Position numbers and translations under genes: made by a program. Shown here in pieces: positions 43,579 to 52,217 of a DNA stretch of 64,000 nucleotides (within the stretch, counting starts at the first letter, position 1; each line of letters starts with the position of its first letter). The notes under the pieces were generated by a model, which was not told where the DNA came from, did not search any database, and was given only the letters and a program-made list of their open reading frames with translations. This stretch comes from JAEUOS01 sp965279115 (GTDB taxonomy: Bacteria; Pseudomonadota; Gammaproteobacteria; Burkholderiales; JAEUOS01), in contig OZ257137.1 in assembly GCA_965279115.1 (NCBI GenBank), positions 1,364,001 to 1,428,000 on the forward strand. The letters run 5' to 3'.

Positions 43579-44527
43579 CGACAGCGCCCGCCCCGGCGGC
43601 GGCGAGCGCAAACTGGTGCTCGTCGAACGGCGCACGCGGATCGAGGAGCTCCTCGCGCGCCACCACACCCTGGCGCAGGCGCGCTTCTACATCGAGCACC
43701 TCGGCGCGGATTTCGGCGATTACCTGAAGGAGCACACCACCTACAAGGCCGCGCGCGCCATTGCCCACCAGTCGCTCGCCGCCCACGGGCGCTTCCAGGC
43801 CATCGAGCGCGCATTCCTGCCCAATTTCCTGTTCGGCCCCGGCGACATTGTTTTCGCGCTCGGGCAGGACGGACTGGTGGCCAACACCATGAAATACCTC
43901 GACGGCCAGCCCCTGGTGGGGATCAACCCCGATCCGCTGCGTCACGACGGCGTGCTGCTGCCCTTCGAGGCGCGCGACCTCAAGGCGCTGCTGCCCGACC
44001 TCCTGACGGACCGGCGCGAAACCCGCGGCATCACCATGGCGCGCGCCACGCTTTCGGACCGGCAAACCCTGTATGCGGTGAACGACCTCTTCATCGGGCC
44101 GAAAAGCCACACCTCGGCACGCTACGAACTTGCCCTCGGCGACCGGCGCGAGGTGCAGTCATCCAGCGGGATCATCGTCGCCACCGGCCTGGGTTCGACA
44201 GGCTGGATGAAGAGCGTGCTGCGCGGCGCCTCCGGAATGCTGGAAGGCATCGAGGGCCGCCCCTTCGATCTTGCCCCCGCCGCGCTCGACTGGGATGCGG
44301 GGCGCCTGCGCTTTGCAGTGCGCGAACCCTTCCCCAGCCGCAGCACCCAGGCCCGCCTGGTGTACGGCGAGATCGCGCGCGGCGTGGATGCACTGGACAT
44401 CACGTCGCTGATGCCCGAGAACGGCGTGATCTTCAGCGACGGCATCGAGAGCGACTATCTCGCCTTCAATGCCGGCATGCGGGCCAGCATTGAAGTGGCC
44501 GAGCGCGCCGGCCGGCTGGTGGTCTAG
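43565..44527 (+). CDS. NAD kinase-like protein
   Basis: 320 residues from a GTG at 43565, preceded by GGGAG with 6 nt spacing and lying inside the 3' end of the SPFH gene (14-nt overlap). The ATP-NAD kinase fold is shown by IVFALGQDGLVANT (100-108 replaces GGDGT but keeps the catalytic Asp102), LVGINPDPLRHDGVLLPF, TLYAVNDLFIG (NE replaced by ND) and GIIVATGLGSTGW (T-GSTA equivalent). These changes suggest a specialised NADK paralogue or a related lipid/sugar kinase-like activity. The Nudix regulator and PncC gene on either side support a role in NAD(P) metabolism. Confidence 0.8.
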   Translation: MALPDDSARPGGGERKLVLVERRTRIEELLARHHTLAQARFYIEHLGADFGDYLKEHTTYKAARAIAHQSLAAHGRFQAIERAFLPNFLFGPGDIVFALGQDGLVANTMKYLDGQPLVGINPDPLRHDGVLLPFEARDLKALLPDLLTDRRETRGITMARATLSDRQTLYAVNDLFIGPKSHTSARYELALGDRREVQSSSGIIVATGLGSTGWMKSVLRGASGMLEGIEGRPFDLAPAALDWDAGRLRFAVREPFPSRSTQARLVYGEIARGVDALDITSLMPENGVIFSDGIESDYLAFNAGMRASIEVAERAGRLVV

Positions 44528-45006
44528 GCGGCGAGCGATTCCTCGAGCAGCGTGAGCGCCGCCCGCGTGAACGCGCGCATGTTGGCCACCCGCTCGGTGC
44601 TGCCGGTCTCCAGGGTCAGCACTTTCTCGACCGGTCCGCTCAATGCAACGCAAGTGTGGCCGGCGGCGTCGCCGTAACGATTGCCGGTGGGTCCGCTCGC
44701 GCCGGTTTCCGCCAGGCCCCAGGTGGTCTCGAAGCGACTGCGCGAGGTGCGCGCCAGCAGCATGGCGTAGGGCTCCGAGGACGACCGCAGGCCCTTCATT
44801 TCGGCGTCGCCTATGCCCATCAGCAGGCTCCTCGCCTGCTTCGTGTACACCACCGCGCCGCCGAGAAAATAGGCGGACGCCCCGGGTACGGCCAGCAAGG
44901 TGGCGGCAAGCAAGCCGCCGGCGGAAGATTCGGCGACCGCGATGGTCTGCTTGCGCGCCTTGAGGAGGGCGGCAATGTGTGCGGCTTGCGGCAGAAGGGT
45001 GTCCAT
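44524..45006 (-). CDS. pncC: CinA C-terminal family nicotinamide-nucleotide amidohydrolase (PncC)
   Basis: 160 residues, the stand-alone CinA-C/PncC size. Signature segments: AVAESSAGGLLAATLLAVPG (the AESCTGG element is AESSAGG), YFLGGAVVYTKQARSLLMG and GLAETGASGPTGNRYGDAAG. PncC deamidates NMN to NaMN in the pyridine nucleotide cycle. The Cys-to-Ser change in AES(C/S) is worth noting but the catalytic Ser is kept. Its stop overlaps the stop of the NADK-like gene (convergent, 4 nt). Confidence 0.85.
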   Translation of the reverse strand: MDTLLPQAAHIAALLKARKQTIAVAESSAGGLLAATLLAVPGASAYFLGGAVVYTKQARSLLMGIGDAEMKGLRSSSEPYAMLLARTSRSRFETTWGLAETGASGPTGNRYGDAAGHTCVALSGPVEKVLTLETGSTERVANMRAFTRAALTLLEESLAA

Positions 45007-45178
45007 GATCGCGACCGGTGATTGGGAAGGAACACCAGTTTAGTCCTGCCGCGCTCGCGCGCACCGCCGGCCGCGCCCATTGCACACATGGCCTGGATCA
45101 AAGAAACTACGTCGCACCGCCAAGGCCATGCACCGGTCGCGGCGCCTTGCCGACCAGCCCCTCCTTCAAGGAAACCGC

Positions 45179-46165
45179 ATGCTTCGCCGAACCGCCCTGC
45201 TCGCCCCGCTCATCGCACTGCCGTGGGCAATCCTGTCGACTGCCCCGGCCGCGCTCGCCCAGGGCTACCCCGCCAGGCCGGTCAACCTTGTGGTCCCCTA
45301 TGCCCCGGGCGGCGCCACCGACCTGCTCGGTCGCGCGGTGGCGCAAAAGCTCGGGGAGGCGCTGGGCCAGACGGTGATCGTGGTCAACCGCGGCGGTGCC
45401 GGCGGCAACGTCGGCGCCGAATCGGTGGCCAAGGCGGCGCCGGATGGCTACAACCTGCTGGTGGGCACCATCGGCACCCATGCGATCAACAGCAGCATCT
45501 ACACCAGCATGCCCTTCGATCCGGTCAAGGATTTCGCGCCGGTTTCCCTCATGCTCACCAACCAGCTGGTGCTGCTGGTCAACCCGGCAATACCCGCGCG
45601 CAGCGTGGCGGAACTGGTGGCGCATTCGAAGACCCGCGGCACGCGCCTTTTCTTCGGGTCGGCCGGCACCGGCAGCTCGCACCATCTCGCGGGCGAACTG
45701 CTGAAATCCCGCTCCGGCCTCGAGATGACCCACGTGCCCTACAAGGGCAGCGGCCCGGCCCTGGTCGATCTGGTATCGGGCACGTTGCAGGTGATGTTTT
45801 CCGACATCGCCGGCGCGCTGCCGCACATCCGCACCGGCCGCATCATGCCGCTGGCGGTGGGCGGGGCGCGCCGCTCCGCCCTGATGCCCGATCTTCCCAC
45901 CATCGCCGAGGCCGCCGGCCTGCCCGGCTTTGACGTCAGCGCCTGGATGGGCGTGTTCGCCCCCGCCGGCACGCCGCCGGCGATCGTGGCGCAACTCAAC
46001 GGCGCGCTGCAGAAACTGCTCGCCGCGCCGGACATCCGCGAGCGCTTCGCAGGCCTTGGTGCGGAACCCCTGGCCAGCACGCCCGACGAGTTCAGCGCCC
46101 ACATCCGCAGTGAAATGGCCAAATGGTCCCAACTGGTGAAGTCAGCCGGCATCAAGGGGGAATGA
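45179..46165 (+). CDS. Bug/TctC-family substrate-binding protein
   Basis: 328 residues. Signal peptide MLRRTALLAPLIALPWAI to ALAQG; signature YPARPVNLVVPYAPGGATDL, VIVVNRGGAGGNVGAES and DGYNLLVG. AAGGAA is 7 nt before the ATG at 45179; earlier in-frame ATGs lack a site. It overlaps the flavoprotein gene by ATGA (46162-46165), so its ligand is likely a substrate of that enzyme. Confidence 0.92.
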   Translation: MLRRTALLAPLIALPWAILSTAPAALAQGYPARPVNLVVPYAPGGATDLLGRAVAQKLGEALGQTVIVVNRGGAGGNVGAESVAKAAPDGYNLLVGTIGTHAINSSIYTSMPFDPVKDFAPVSLMLTNQLVLLVNPAIPARSVAELVAHSKTRGTRLFFGSAGTGSSHHLAGELLKSRSGLEMTHVPYKGSGPALVDLVSGTLQVMFSDIAGALPHIRTGRIMPLAVGGARRSALMPDLPTIAEAAGLPGFDVSAWMGVFAPAGTPPAIVAQLNGALQKLLAAPDIRERFAGLGAEPLASTPDEFSAHIRSEMAKWSQLVKSAGIKGE

Positions 46166-47532
46166 TGAGCGAACGCATCGAGGTCGATGTGCTGGTCGCC
46201 GGCGCCGGCGCCTGCGGGCTGATCGCAGGGCTGCGCGCCGCGCAGCTGGGCGCCTCGGTGGCGATCCTGGAGAAGCATGACCGCTTCGCCGGCAACACGG
46301 TGCTCTCGTGTGGCTCGATCCCCGCCGCCGGCACGCGCATGCAACGCGCGGCCGGCATCGCCGATGACGTGCAGACCATGATCGCCGACATCGAGCGGGT
46401 GGCCGGCCCGCATGACGCCTCGCACCTGACCCGCACCGTGGTCGAACGGTCGGCTGAACTGGTGGAATGGCTGGTCGACCATTGCGGCGTCGAGGTCAAG
46501 CTCTACACGAACTACAAGCATGTCGGACACACCATCCCGCGCCTGCACACCCAGCCCAGCGGCCAGGGTTCGGAACTGGTTGACGCACTGGCGCGCGCCG
46601 CGGCACGCGCCGGCATCGAGATCGCGTTTTCCAATCCCGTAATGCGCCTGATTTCCGACGCAAGCGGCGCGGTGACCGGTGCCGAAGTCGGCGCCGGCGA
46701 CGCACGCTACATCGTCGACGCCCGCAAGGTGATCCTGGCCACCAACGGCTATGGCGCCAACCGAACACTGCTTGCGCAGTTGTGCCCCGAGATCGCCGGC
46801 GCACAGTATTTCGGCGCCACCAGCGCCGAAGGCGAAGCCATCGAGTGGGGGCGCGCGCTGGGCGCCGGACTGGGCAACCTGGCCGCCTACCAGGCCCATG
46901 CCAGCGTGGCGTACCCGCATGGCGAGTTGCTGACCTGGAGCGCCGCGGAAAAGGGCGCGTTCTACGTCAACCGCGCGGGGCAACGCCTGGGCAACGAGAA
47001 CATCGGCTATTCCGGTTTCGGCGCGCTGGTCATGGCCGCGGGCAACGAGGCCTATGCCATATACGACAGCCGCATCCGCGACTATGTCGCCCACTACCAG
47101 CCCACCTACAAGGCGCTGGTGGATATGGGCGGCGCGAAGGAAGCCGGCAGCATTGAAGCGCTGGCGGCGCTCCACGGCATCGACGCCGCGGCATTGTCAC
47201 AAACCCTTGCCGACTACAACCGCGCCGCACGCGGCGAGGCGCCCGATACGTACGGCCGACGGGACTTCGGCATGGCGCCGCTTGAAGCCCCCTATGTGGT
47301 CACGCGCGTGGGCGCCGCCCTGTTCCATACCCAGGGCGGCCTGATGGTCGACGAACGCGCCCGCGTGGTGCGCGTCGATGGCACCCCGATTCCCAATCTC
47401 CTGGCCGGCGGCGGCGCCGCCGTGGGCCTGAGCGGAAAAAGCGGCGGCGGCGGTTACGTATCCGGCAACGGCCTGCTCACCGCCACGGTTCTGGGCTACA
47501 TCGCCGGCGAGACCGCCGCAGCCGGCCTGTAG
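46162..47532 (+). CDS. FAD-dependent dehydrogenase (fumarate reductase/succinate dehydrogenase flavoprotein family)
   Basis: 456 residues. FAD-binding N-terminus VDVLVAGAGACGLIAGLRAA and LEKHDRFAGNTVLSCGSIPA, with the C-terminal FAD motif IPNLLAGGGAAVGLSGKSGG and GLLTATVLGYIAG. The middle capping domain has LHTQPSGQGSELVDAL. The family includes 3-ketosteroid dehydrogenases, fumarate reductases and tricarballylate dehydrogenases (TcuA-like). Coupled with a Bug protein, a TcuA-like role on an organic acid is plausible. The ATG at 46165 is an alternative start. Confidence 0.87.
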   Translation: MMSERIEVDVLVAGAGACGLIAGLRAAQLGASVAILEKHDRFAGNTVLSCGSIPAAGTRMQRAAGIADDVQTMIADIERVAGPHDASHLTRTVVERSAELVEWLVDHCGVEVKLYTNYKHVGHTIPRLHTQPSGQGSELVDALARAAARAGIEIAFSNPVMRLISDASGAVTGAEVGAGDARYIVDARKVILATNGYGANRTLLAQLCPEIAGAQYFGATSAEGEAIEWGRALGAGLGNLAAYQAHASVAYPHGELLTWSAAEKGAFYVNRAGQRLGNENIGYSGFGALVMAAGNEAYAIYDSRIRDYVAHYQPTYKALVDMGGAKEAGSIEALAALHGIDAAALSQTLADYNRAARGEAPDTYGRRDFGMAPLEAPYVVTRVGAALFHTQGGLMVDERARVVRVDGTPIPNLLAGGGAAVGLSGKSGGGGYVSGNGLLTATVLGYIAGETAAAGL

Positions 47533-48359
47533 CCCCGGGTTCGGCCGGCCAGCGCCGGCTCGCCCGCGGCCAGCAGCGCCGCATCGGGCACGCTTTCCAT
47601 CGGCACCCAGTTGCGCGAGCGCACATGGTCCGGGCGCGGGTTGGGCACATCATGCGGGCGGTTGGCGCAGGTGTTGAAGCAGAAGTAGGCCTGCCAGCGG
47701 TCGCGGTGCGACAGGTTGTGGCCGCTCGCATGCATGAGGTTGCAATGGAAGATCGCGCAGGTGCCGGCGCGGCCGGAAACCGGCACCGGCGCGGGCGACT
47801 CGGCCATGCGCCGCTTCATGTCCTCCGGCGTCACCGACCACAGGCGGTACGCCGTGCTGGTATCGAGGTAGGCCTCGGTGCGGCCCCAGCGATGGCTGCC
47901 GGGCAAAAGGTACAGGCAGCCGCTGATCTCGGTGGCGTCGTCGAGCATGACCATGAAGGTGGACATGTCGGGCCGCGCTATGCCATCGAGGTTCCAGGCG
48001 CCGAAATCCTGGTGCCAGGGCCAGATCGAGCCCTCGATGGCCGCCTTCACGTTGACCTTGGAATGGTGCAGGTAGAGCTTGTCGTCGCCCATCAGCTGTT
48101 GCGCCACGCCCAGCACCCGCGGCGTGCGCGACAGCGCGCGGAACGGCGCCGACGCGGTGGCGCCATCGGCCTCGTGCATGCGGAACATCGACTTGGGCGC
48201 GCGCTTGCTGCCTTCGCGCACCGTGCCTTCGTGCTCCACATCCCACAGGCGCTCCACCTCGCTGCGCAGGAGCGCCACCTCGGCTGGCGACACCAGGTCG
48301 GGAAAGATCAGGAAGCCGTCGCGCTCATACGCCTCGCGCTGCGCCTTGGTCAATTGCAT
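47496..48359 (-). CDS. Phytanoyl-CoA dioxygenase-family Fe(II)/2-oxoglutarate oxygenase
   Basis: 287 residues. The iron triad is HQD (His116, Asp118) in IWPWHQDFGAWN and distal His210 in HCNLMHASGHNLS, with Arg219 in SHRDRW for 2-oxoglutarate. SLYLL-like CLYLLPGSHRWG is typical. Relatives hydroxylate acyl-CoAs or small ectoine-like molecules; substrate unknown. The 3' end overlaps the convergent flavoprotein gene by 37 nt. The cupin gene lies 36 nt upstream on the same strand. Confidence 0.85.
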   Translation of the reverse strand: MQLTKAQREAYERDGFLIFPDLVSPAEVALLRSEVERLWDVEHEGTVREGSKRAPKSMFRMHEADGATASAPFRALSRTPRVLGVAQQLMGDDKLYLHHSKVNVKAAIEGSIWPWHQDFGAWNLDGIARPDMSTFMVMLDDATEISGCLYLLPGSHRWGRTEAYLDTSTAYRLWSVTPEDMKRRMAESPAPVPVSGRAGTCAIFHCNLMHASGHNLSHRDRWQAYFCFNTCANRPHDVPNPRPDHVRSRNWVPMESVPDAALLAAGEPALAGRTRGYRPAAAVSPAM

Positions 48360-48395
48360 GGCAGTCTCCTCGCCTGGTTGGGTGCCGATCCGCGG

Positions 48396-48779
48396 TCAGC
48401 CTTCGACCCTGGCTTCGCCGAAGCCGCTGCCGGCCTTCTTGTATTCCTCGCGCGGCGGGCTGAAGATGTCCAGCACCACGCATCCTTGCGGCCCGCCGAT
48501 GATGCCATGCACCGAGCCGCCGGGGGAACACCAGAAATCGCCGACCACGCATTCGACATGCTCGCCATCCTGGATGCGGGTGCAACTGCCCTCGAGCAGC
48601 ACGCCCCACTGCTCCTCCGGATGGCTATGGATCGAACCGGCCGCGCCGGGCGCGATGGTCACCACCGAAAGCATCACATTCTCGCCCGGAAAGACGCGGG
48701 TTTCGAGCCCCTTGCCCAGCACCCGCGCGATGCCGCGCGGATCGTCCTTCAACTGATACACCCACGATGCCTTGGTCAT
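48396..48779 (-). CDS. Cupin-domain protein
   Basis: 127 residues. Cupin motif 1 is GSIHSHPEEQWGVLLEGSC (His58, His60, Glu64 region) and motif 2 is GDFWCSPGGSVHGI. The His/Glu set suggests a bound metal. ATG at 48779 with GGAG 8 nt upstream. It sits just upstream of the dioxygenase gene, probably co-transcribed, and may be a partner enzyme or stabiliser. Function not known. Confidence 0.83.
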   Translation of the reverse strand: MTKASWVYQLKDDPRGIARVLGKGLETRVFPGENVMLSVVTIAPGAAGSIHSHPEEQWGVLLEGSCTRIQDGEHVECVVGDFWCSPGGSVHGIIGGPQGCVVLDIFSPPREEYKKAGSGFGEARVEG

Positions 48780-48980
48780 GCCTGGTCTCCATGTTCTTGT
48801 ATGCAAGCGGGAACGCTAGGACGCGCAACGCGGCAAACCGCGTGGGACGCTGTCGCCGCGTGCGCAAAGTATAGGCTGGAGAGGCCAGACCGGGGAGGCC
48901 GGAGGCTGCGATGCCGGCCATGCCCGGCGGCCCGGGCAGCCATCCCGCCTGCGGAAAAACGCGGGCAGCAGCCTGGCCGG

Positions 48981-49679
48981 CTACGCGCCCCGGCGCGGGC
49001 TGCGCTTGCGGCGAGCCGCCGCGCCAACCAGCGCAAGACCGGCGAGCATCAAGGCATATTCCGCAGGCTCGGGTACCGACGCAACCAGGATCCGGTCCAC
49101 GCCATAGGCTTCGTCGAGTGCCGAGACCGTGAGATACACGTCCGTGAAAGCGGCGGCCTGGGTCAGGCCGATGAAGAATTGACCGCCATTGCCGGTCTGC
49201 AGCGGGAAGCTGAGCAGGGTGGTGCCGGCGACGAAAGCGCCAACGCCGGTGCGCAGCACGACCGTGCCATCGACCTCGCCGATATCGGTGAGGGTCAAAC
49301 CAAAGGCGCGCGTCGGCGCGTTCAGGGCGAAGTGCAGGGTGCCGGTGGACTGGAAGTTGCCCGAGATCGGGTCGACATAGCTGAGCAGGTAGCGCGCGCC
49401 GTCGGTGGCATACGAGCCGAAGCCGTCGCCCGGGGAATTAGAGGCATCTTGAATGCCGATCATCGCCCCGAAAAGCGGATTCACCGTAAGCGAGGGCGCC
49501 GCCACCGACGCGTTCGCGCGCAGTCGCGCCGCCACGGTTTCGAAACTTTCCATCGCCGTGGACCCTGCCGCAGCCTGGAACAGGCTTTCGTTCGTGAAGG
49601 TGGCGTCAGCGGCACGCACCTGCGTCGCGCCCAAGGTCATGCAAGCGGTGAGCGTTGCAACCAGAGTCCTGAAATGCAT
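48981..49679 (-). CDS. PEP-CTERM sorting-domain exported protein
   Basis: 232 residues. Signal peptide MHFRTLVATLTACMTLGA to VRAA; a beta-rich middle (TLHFALNAPTRAFGLTLTDI); and a C-terminal PEP-CTERM tail VPEPAEYALMLAGLALVG then AAARRKR, recognised by an exosortase. Such proteins are associated with exopolysaccharide or biofilm surfaces. No exosortase or EPS genes are in the window. The ATG at 49679 starts the signal peptide. Confidence 0.88.
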   Translation of the reverse strand: MHFRTLVATLTACMTLGATQVRAADATFTNESLFQAAAGSTAMESFETVAARLRANASVAAPSLTVNPLFGAMIGIQDASNSPGDGFGSYATDGARYLLSYVDPISGNFQSTGTLHFALNAPTRAFGLTLTDIGEVDGTVVLRTGVGAFVAGTTLLSFPLQTGNGGQFFIGLTQAAAFTDVYLTVSALDEAYGVDRILVASVPEPAEYALMLAGLALVGAAARRKRSPRRGA

Positions 49680-49847
49680 GTCGGCTTCTTTCGAATCGGG
49701 AGCAAGACACACAAGTTAACGTTTACCGGGGCACCGCACAATGGCCCGGATGGACTACCCGGCAAAGGCGCCCGGCCACAACAAAGGCAGCTTCACGCTA
49801 TGCTTCGCGGCTCAACTCCCCACCACAAACCGAATACGGGACCCGTC

Positions 49848-50462
49848 ATGCTCAAGCTCTACTACGCCCCCAACACCTGCGCGCTGGCCTCGCACATCAT
49901 CCTTGAAGAGTCCGGCGCCCCTTACGAAACCGTGCGCATGGACTTCGCCAAAAACGACCAGAAGAGCGCGGACTACCTGGCCGTCAACCCCAAGGCGCGC
50001 GTGCCGGCGCTGGCCACCGAGCACGGCGTGCTCACCGAAACGCCAGCGATCCTGGCCTACGTGGTGCAGGTTGTCCCGGCAGCCAAACTGGCTCCCACCG
50101 ATCCGTGGAACTTCGCGCGCGCCCAGGCCTTCAACAGCTACCTGTGTTCGACAGTGCATGTCGCGCACGCCCACAAGGGCCGCGGCGCGCGCTGGGCCGA
50201 TGACGCAGCCGCCATGGAAACCTTCAAGAAGAAGGTTCCGCAGAACATGACCGACTGCTACAACCTGATCGAGAACACCATGTTCGCCGGGCCCTGGGTG
50301 ATGGGCGCGGACTTCGGCATTTGCGACGCCTACCTGTTCACCATCTCGCGCTGGCTGGAAGGCGACAGTGTGGACATCCGGCAATTCCCCAAGGTCAATG
50401 AGCACTTCAAGCGCATGGCGGCGCGGCCGGCGGTGCAGCGCGTGCTCGCGCTGCACCAGTAA
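49848..50462 (+). CDS. Glutathione S-transferase family protein
   Basis: 204 residues. The N-terminal thioredoxin-like domain MLKLYYAPNTCALASHI places the catalytic residue candidates (Tyr5, Ser/Cys at 10-15), followed by NPKARVPALATEHGVLTE (cis-Pro) and TPAILAYV (glutathione gamma-Glu loop). The C-terminal helical domain has FGICDAYLFTISRWL. It resembles beta/theta class enzymes. A very long open frame runs into it from 47625 but only this part is gene-like. It is followed 26 nt later by a small barrel protein gene. Confidence 0.9.
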   Translation: MLKLYYAPNTCALASHIILEESGAPYETVRMDFAKNDQKSADYLAVNPKARVPALATEHGVLTETPAILAYVVQVVPAAKLAPTDPWNFARAQAFNSYLCSTVHVAHAHKGRGARWADDAAAMETFKKKVPQNMTDCYNLIENTMFAGPWVMGADFGICDAYLFTISRWLEGDSVDIRQFPKVNEHFKRMAARPAVQRVLALHQ

Positions 50463-50488
50463 GCGCCGGGCGCGAGGAAGACCCGCCC

Positions 50489-50779
50489 ATGCTCTTCATG
50501 GTCATCAGCACGCCACGCCCGGAAAAGTCCTCCACGGTGGCGGCGTCGCGGCGCGGTTTCTGGAAATGGTTCAACCCGATGCTTGCCGACGGGCAGGCGA
50601 AATGGATCTACGCGCGACCCGGACGCGGCGCGGTGGCGCTGTTCGACACCACCGACCACGAGCACCTGCACCGCCTGCTGGGCGCGTGGGCGGAGCTGAT
50701 TCCCGCCACCTTCGAGATCCATCCGCTGATTGATGCCATGGCGGCGCAGGCGCACCTCGCCAAACAGAAATCGCGCTGA
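50489..50779 (+). CDS. Small muconolactone-isomerase-like / YCII-like protein
   Basis: 96 residues. MLFMVISTPRPEKSS with a later AVALFDTTDHEHLHRLLGAW then TFEIHPLID fits the dimeric alpha+beta barrel of muconolactone delta-isomerase and YCII-like proteins. Active residues cannot be assigned. Follows the GST on the same strand and may share its transcript. Confidence 0.65.
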   Translation: MLFMVISTPRPEKSSTVAASRRGFWKWFNPMLADGQAKWIYARPGRGAVALFDTTDHEHLHRLLGAWAELIPATFEIHPLIDAMAAQAHLAKQKSR

Positions 50780-50812
50780 AATCCCGGGCGCCGCCCGCCA
50801 CCTTCCACCCGA

Positions 50813-51796
50813 TCAGGATGAGGCGGCCGGCGGGAACCAGCTCGGATCGACCAGGTCGAGCAACTCGCCGCCCAGCACCTTTTGCAGGGTGAACACGCTC
50901 TGCGGACGCTCCGCCGTCCTGAGTTTCAGGCACCAGTCGATCAGTTCCAGCAGCTGCGGCGAGTAGCGCCCGCGACCGCGCACGGCGGCCGGCTCCATGC
51001 GGTCCTCCCTTACGCGTTCGCTGGCGCGTTGCGGCGGCATGCCGGCGAGGCAAAAATAGAGGGTCGCGCCAACCGCGTAGATGTCGGTCCAGGGCCCAAG
51101 CGGCTCGTCCGACCCGTCCTGTTCCGGGGCGGCGAATCCGGGCGTGTTGATCCCGACGAGCACCGTGTCGCTGCCGCCCAGACCCAGGCGGGTCGCGCCG
51201 AAGTCGAGCAGGATGGGCGCGCCGTCGCGCCGCAGGAATATGTTGGCGGGCTTGATGTCGAGGTGCAGCAGCTTCCGGGCATGCACTTCGCGCAGGCCCG
51301 CCAGCAGGCGCACGAACATGTCGCGCAGGAAGGTCTCCTTGTTCGAATCGGCGGCGCCGGACGGCAGGCGCAGATATTCCTGCAGGTTGACGCCGGATTC
51401 GTAGGGCATCACCAGGTAGGCGGTTTCGTTGGCGCGAAAGAAATTGAGCACCCGCACAACGTTCGGATGGTTGATGTTGGCCAGCAGGCGCGCCTCCTCG
51501 AAAAAGCTCTTCATGCCCTGGATGAAGGCCTGGCGCTTTTCGGGCAGGACCACCGGCACCGGGTTGTCGCCTTCGCGCATGGCGATGCCGGCGGGCAGGT
51601 ATTCCTTGATCGCGAAGGCGGTCCCCGACGTGTCATGCGCCAGGTAGACGATCGAGAACCCGCCGTGCGAGATCTTGCGATCGATCCGGTACTGCTCCAG
51701 CATGAAACCGCTGGGCAAGGGCTGGTTGGTCTGCTTTGCCACGGTGGGCGGGGGATTCGGGGGAATGATTGCCGACACCCGCCATGCCATCGGCAT
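50813..51796 (-). CDS. Serine/threonine protein kinase (Hanks type)
   Basis: About 327 residues from the ATG at 51796 (51790 is as likely). Kinase motifs are complete: glycine loop ISHGGFSIVYLA, Lys64 in FAIKEYLPAG, catalytic HLDIKPANI (Asp180, Lys182, Asn185), DFG at 198-200, and the activation-loop GFAAPEQ. No transmembrane segment or extracellular sensor follows the kinase domain, so it is soluble and short. STAS and globin-sensor genes on the same strand upstream make it part of a signalling group; a STAS protein is a plausible substrate. Confidence 0.88.
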   Translation of the reverse strand: MPMAWRVSAIIPPNPPPTVAKQTNQPLPSGFMLEQYRIDRKISHGGFSIVYLAHDTSGTAFAIKEYLPAGIAMREGDNPVPVVLPEKRQAFIQGMKSFFEEARLLANINHPNVVRVLNFFRANETAYLVMPYESGVNLQEYLRLPSGAADSNKETFLRDMFVRLLAGLREVHARKLLHLDIKPANIFLRRDGAPILLDFGATRLGLGGSDTVLVGINTPGFAAPEQDGSDEPLGPWTDIYAVGATLYFCLAGMPPQRASERVREDRMEPAAVRGRGRYSPQLLELIDWCLKLRTAERPQSVFTLQKVLGGELLDLVDPSWFPPAASS

Positions 51797-51866
51797 AGCG
51801 GGAACATGTTGTGCCGATTTTAGCGTTCGCCGCGCCTGACAGCCGCGCGCCGATCCCCGCCCCGAC

Positions 51867-52172
51867 CTAGGTGAAATCGAACAGCTTCTCGAAGTTCGCC
51901 ATGGCGAGGATGTCGCGCGCGGTCCCCGATGCGACGGCAAGACTCACGGCCGTGCCGGCGGCCCGGGCTTTTTCACGCAGGCCAAGCAGCATGCCAAGGG
52001 CCGAACTGTCCAGATAGGTCACTTCGCGCAGATCAACAGTGATCCTGCCCGCGCTGCTCAGGGCCAGTGCCTGGTCGCATGCCCGGTGAAACAGCGGATG
52101 GGTTTCGAATGTGAAGCGACCAGCGACAAGAATGCGCGCGGCGCCGTCAGCGCCGGAAAGCCGAATGCTCAT
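51867..52172 (-). CDS. STAS-domain protein (anti-sigma factor antagonist type)
   Basis: 101 residues, one STAS domain: ILVAGRFTFETHP, VDLREVTYLDSSALGMLLGL (phospho-acceptor Ser56/57), then a short C-terminal helix. In SpoIIAA-type systems this Ser is phosphorylated by an anti-sigma kinase. Here the nearby protein kinase or an unlinked HATPase may do so. Lies between the kinase (70 nt) and the globin-sensor gene (45 nt) on the same strand, suggesting co-transcription. Confidence 0.9.
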   Translation of the reverse strand: MSIRLSGADGAARILVAGRFTFETHPLFHRACDQALALSSAGRITVDLREVTYLDSSALGMLLGLREKARAAGTAVSLAVASGTARDILAMANFEKLFDFT

Positions 52173-52217
52173 GCGTGTTGATCCGTGCGAAGAGGTGCCA
52201 AAGCGTCCTGAAATCGG

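Noticed and set aside
47625..49847. A very long plus-strand open frame ahead of the GST
   Set aside because: It runs antisense through the dioxygenase, cupin and PEP-CTERM genes, has low-complexity Arg/Ala/His-rich content and no family features. Only the part from 49848 is a gene.
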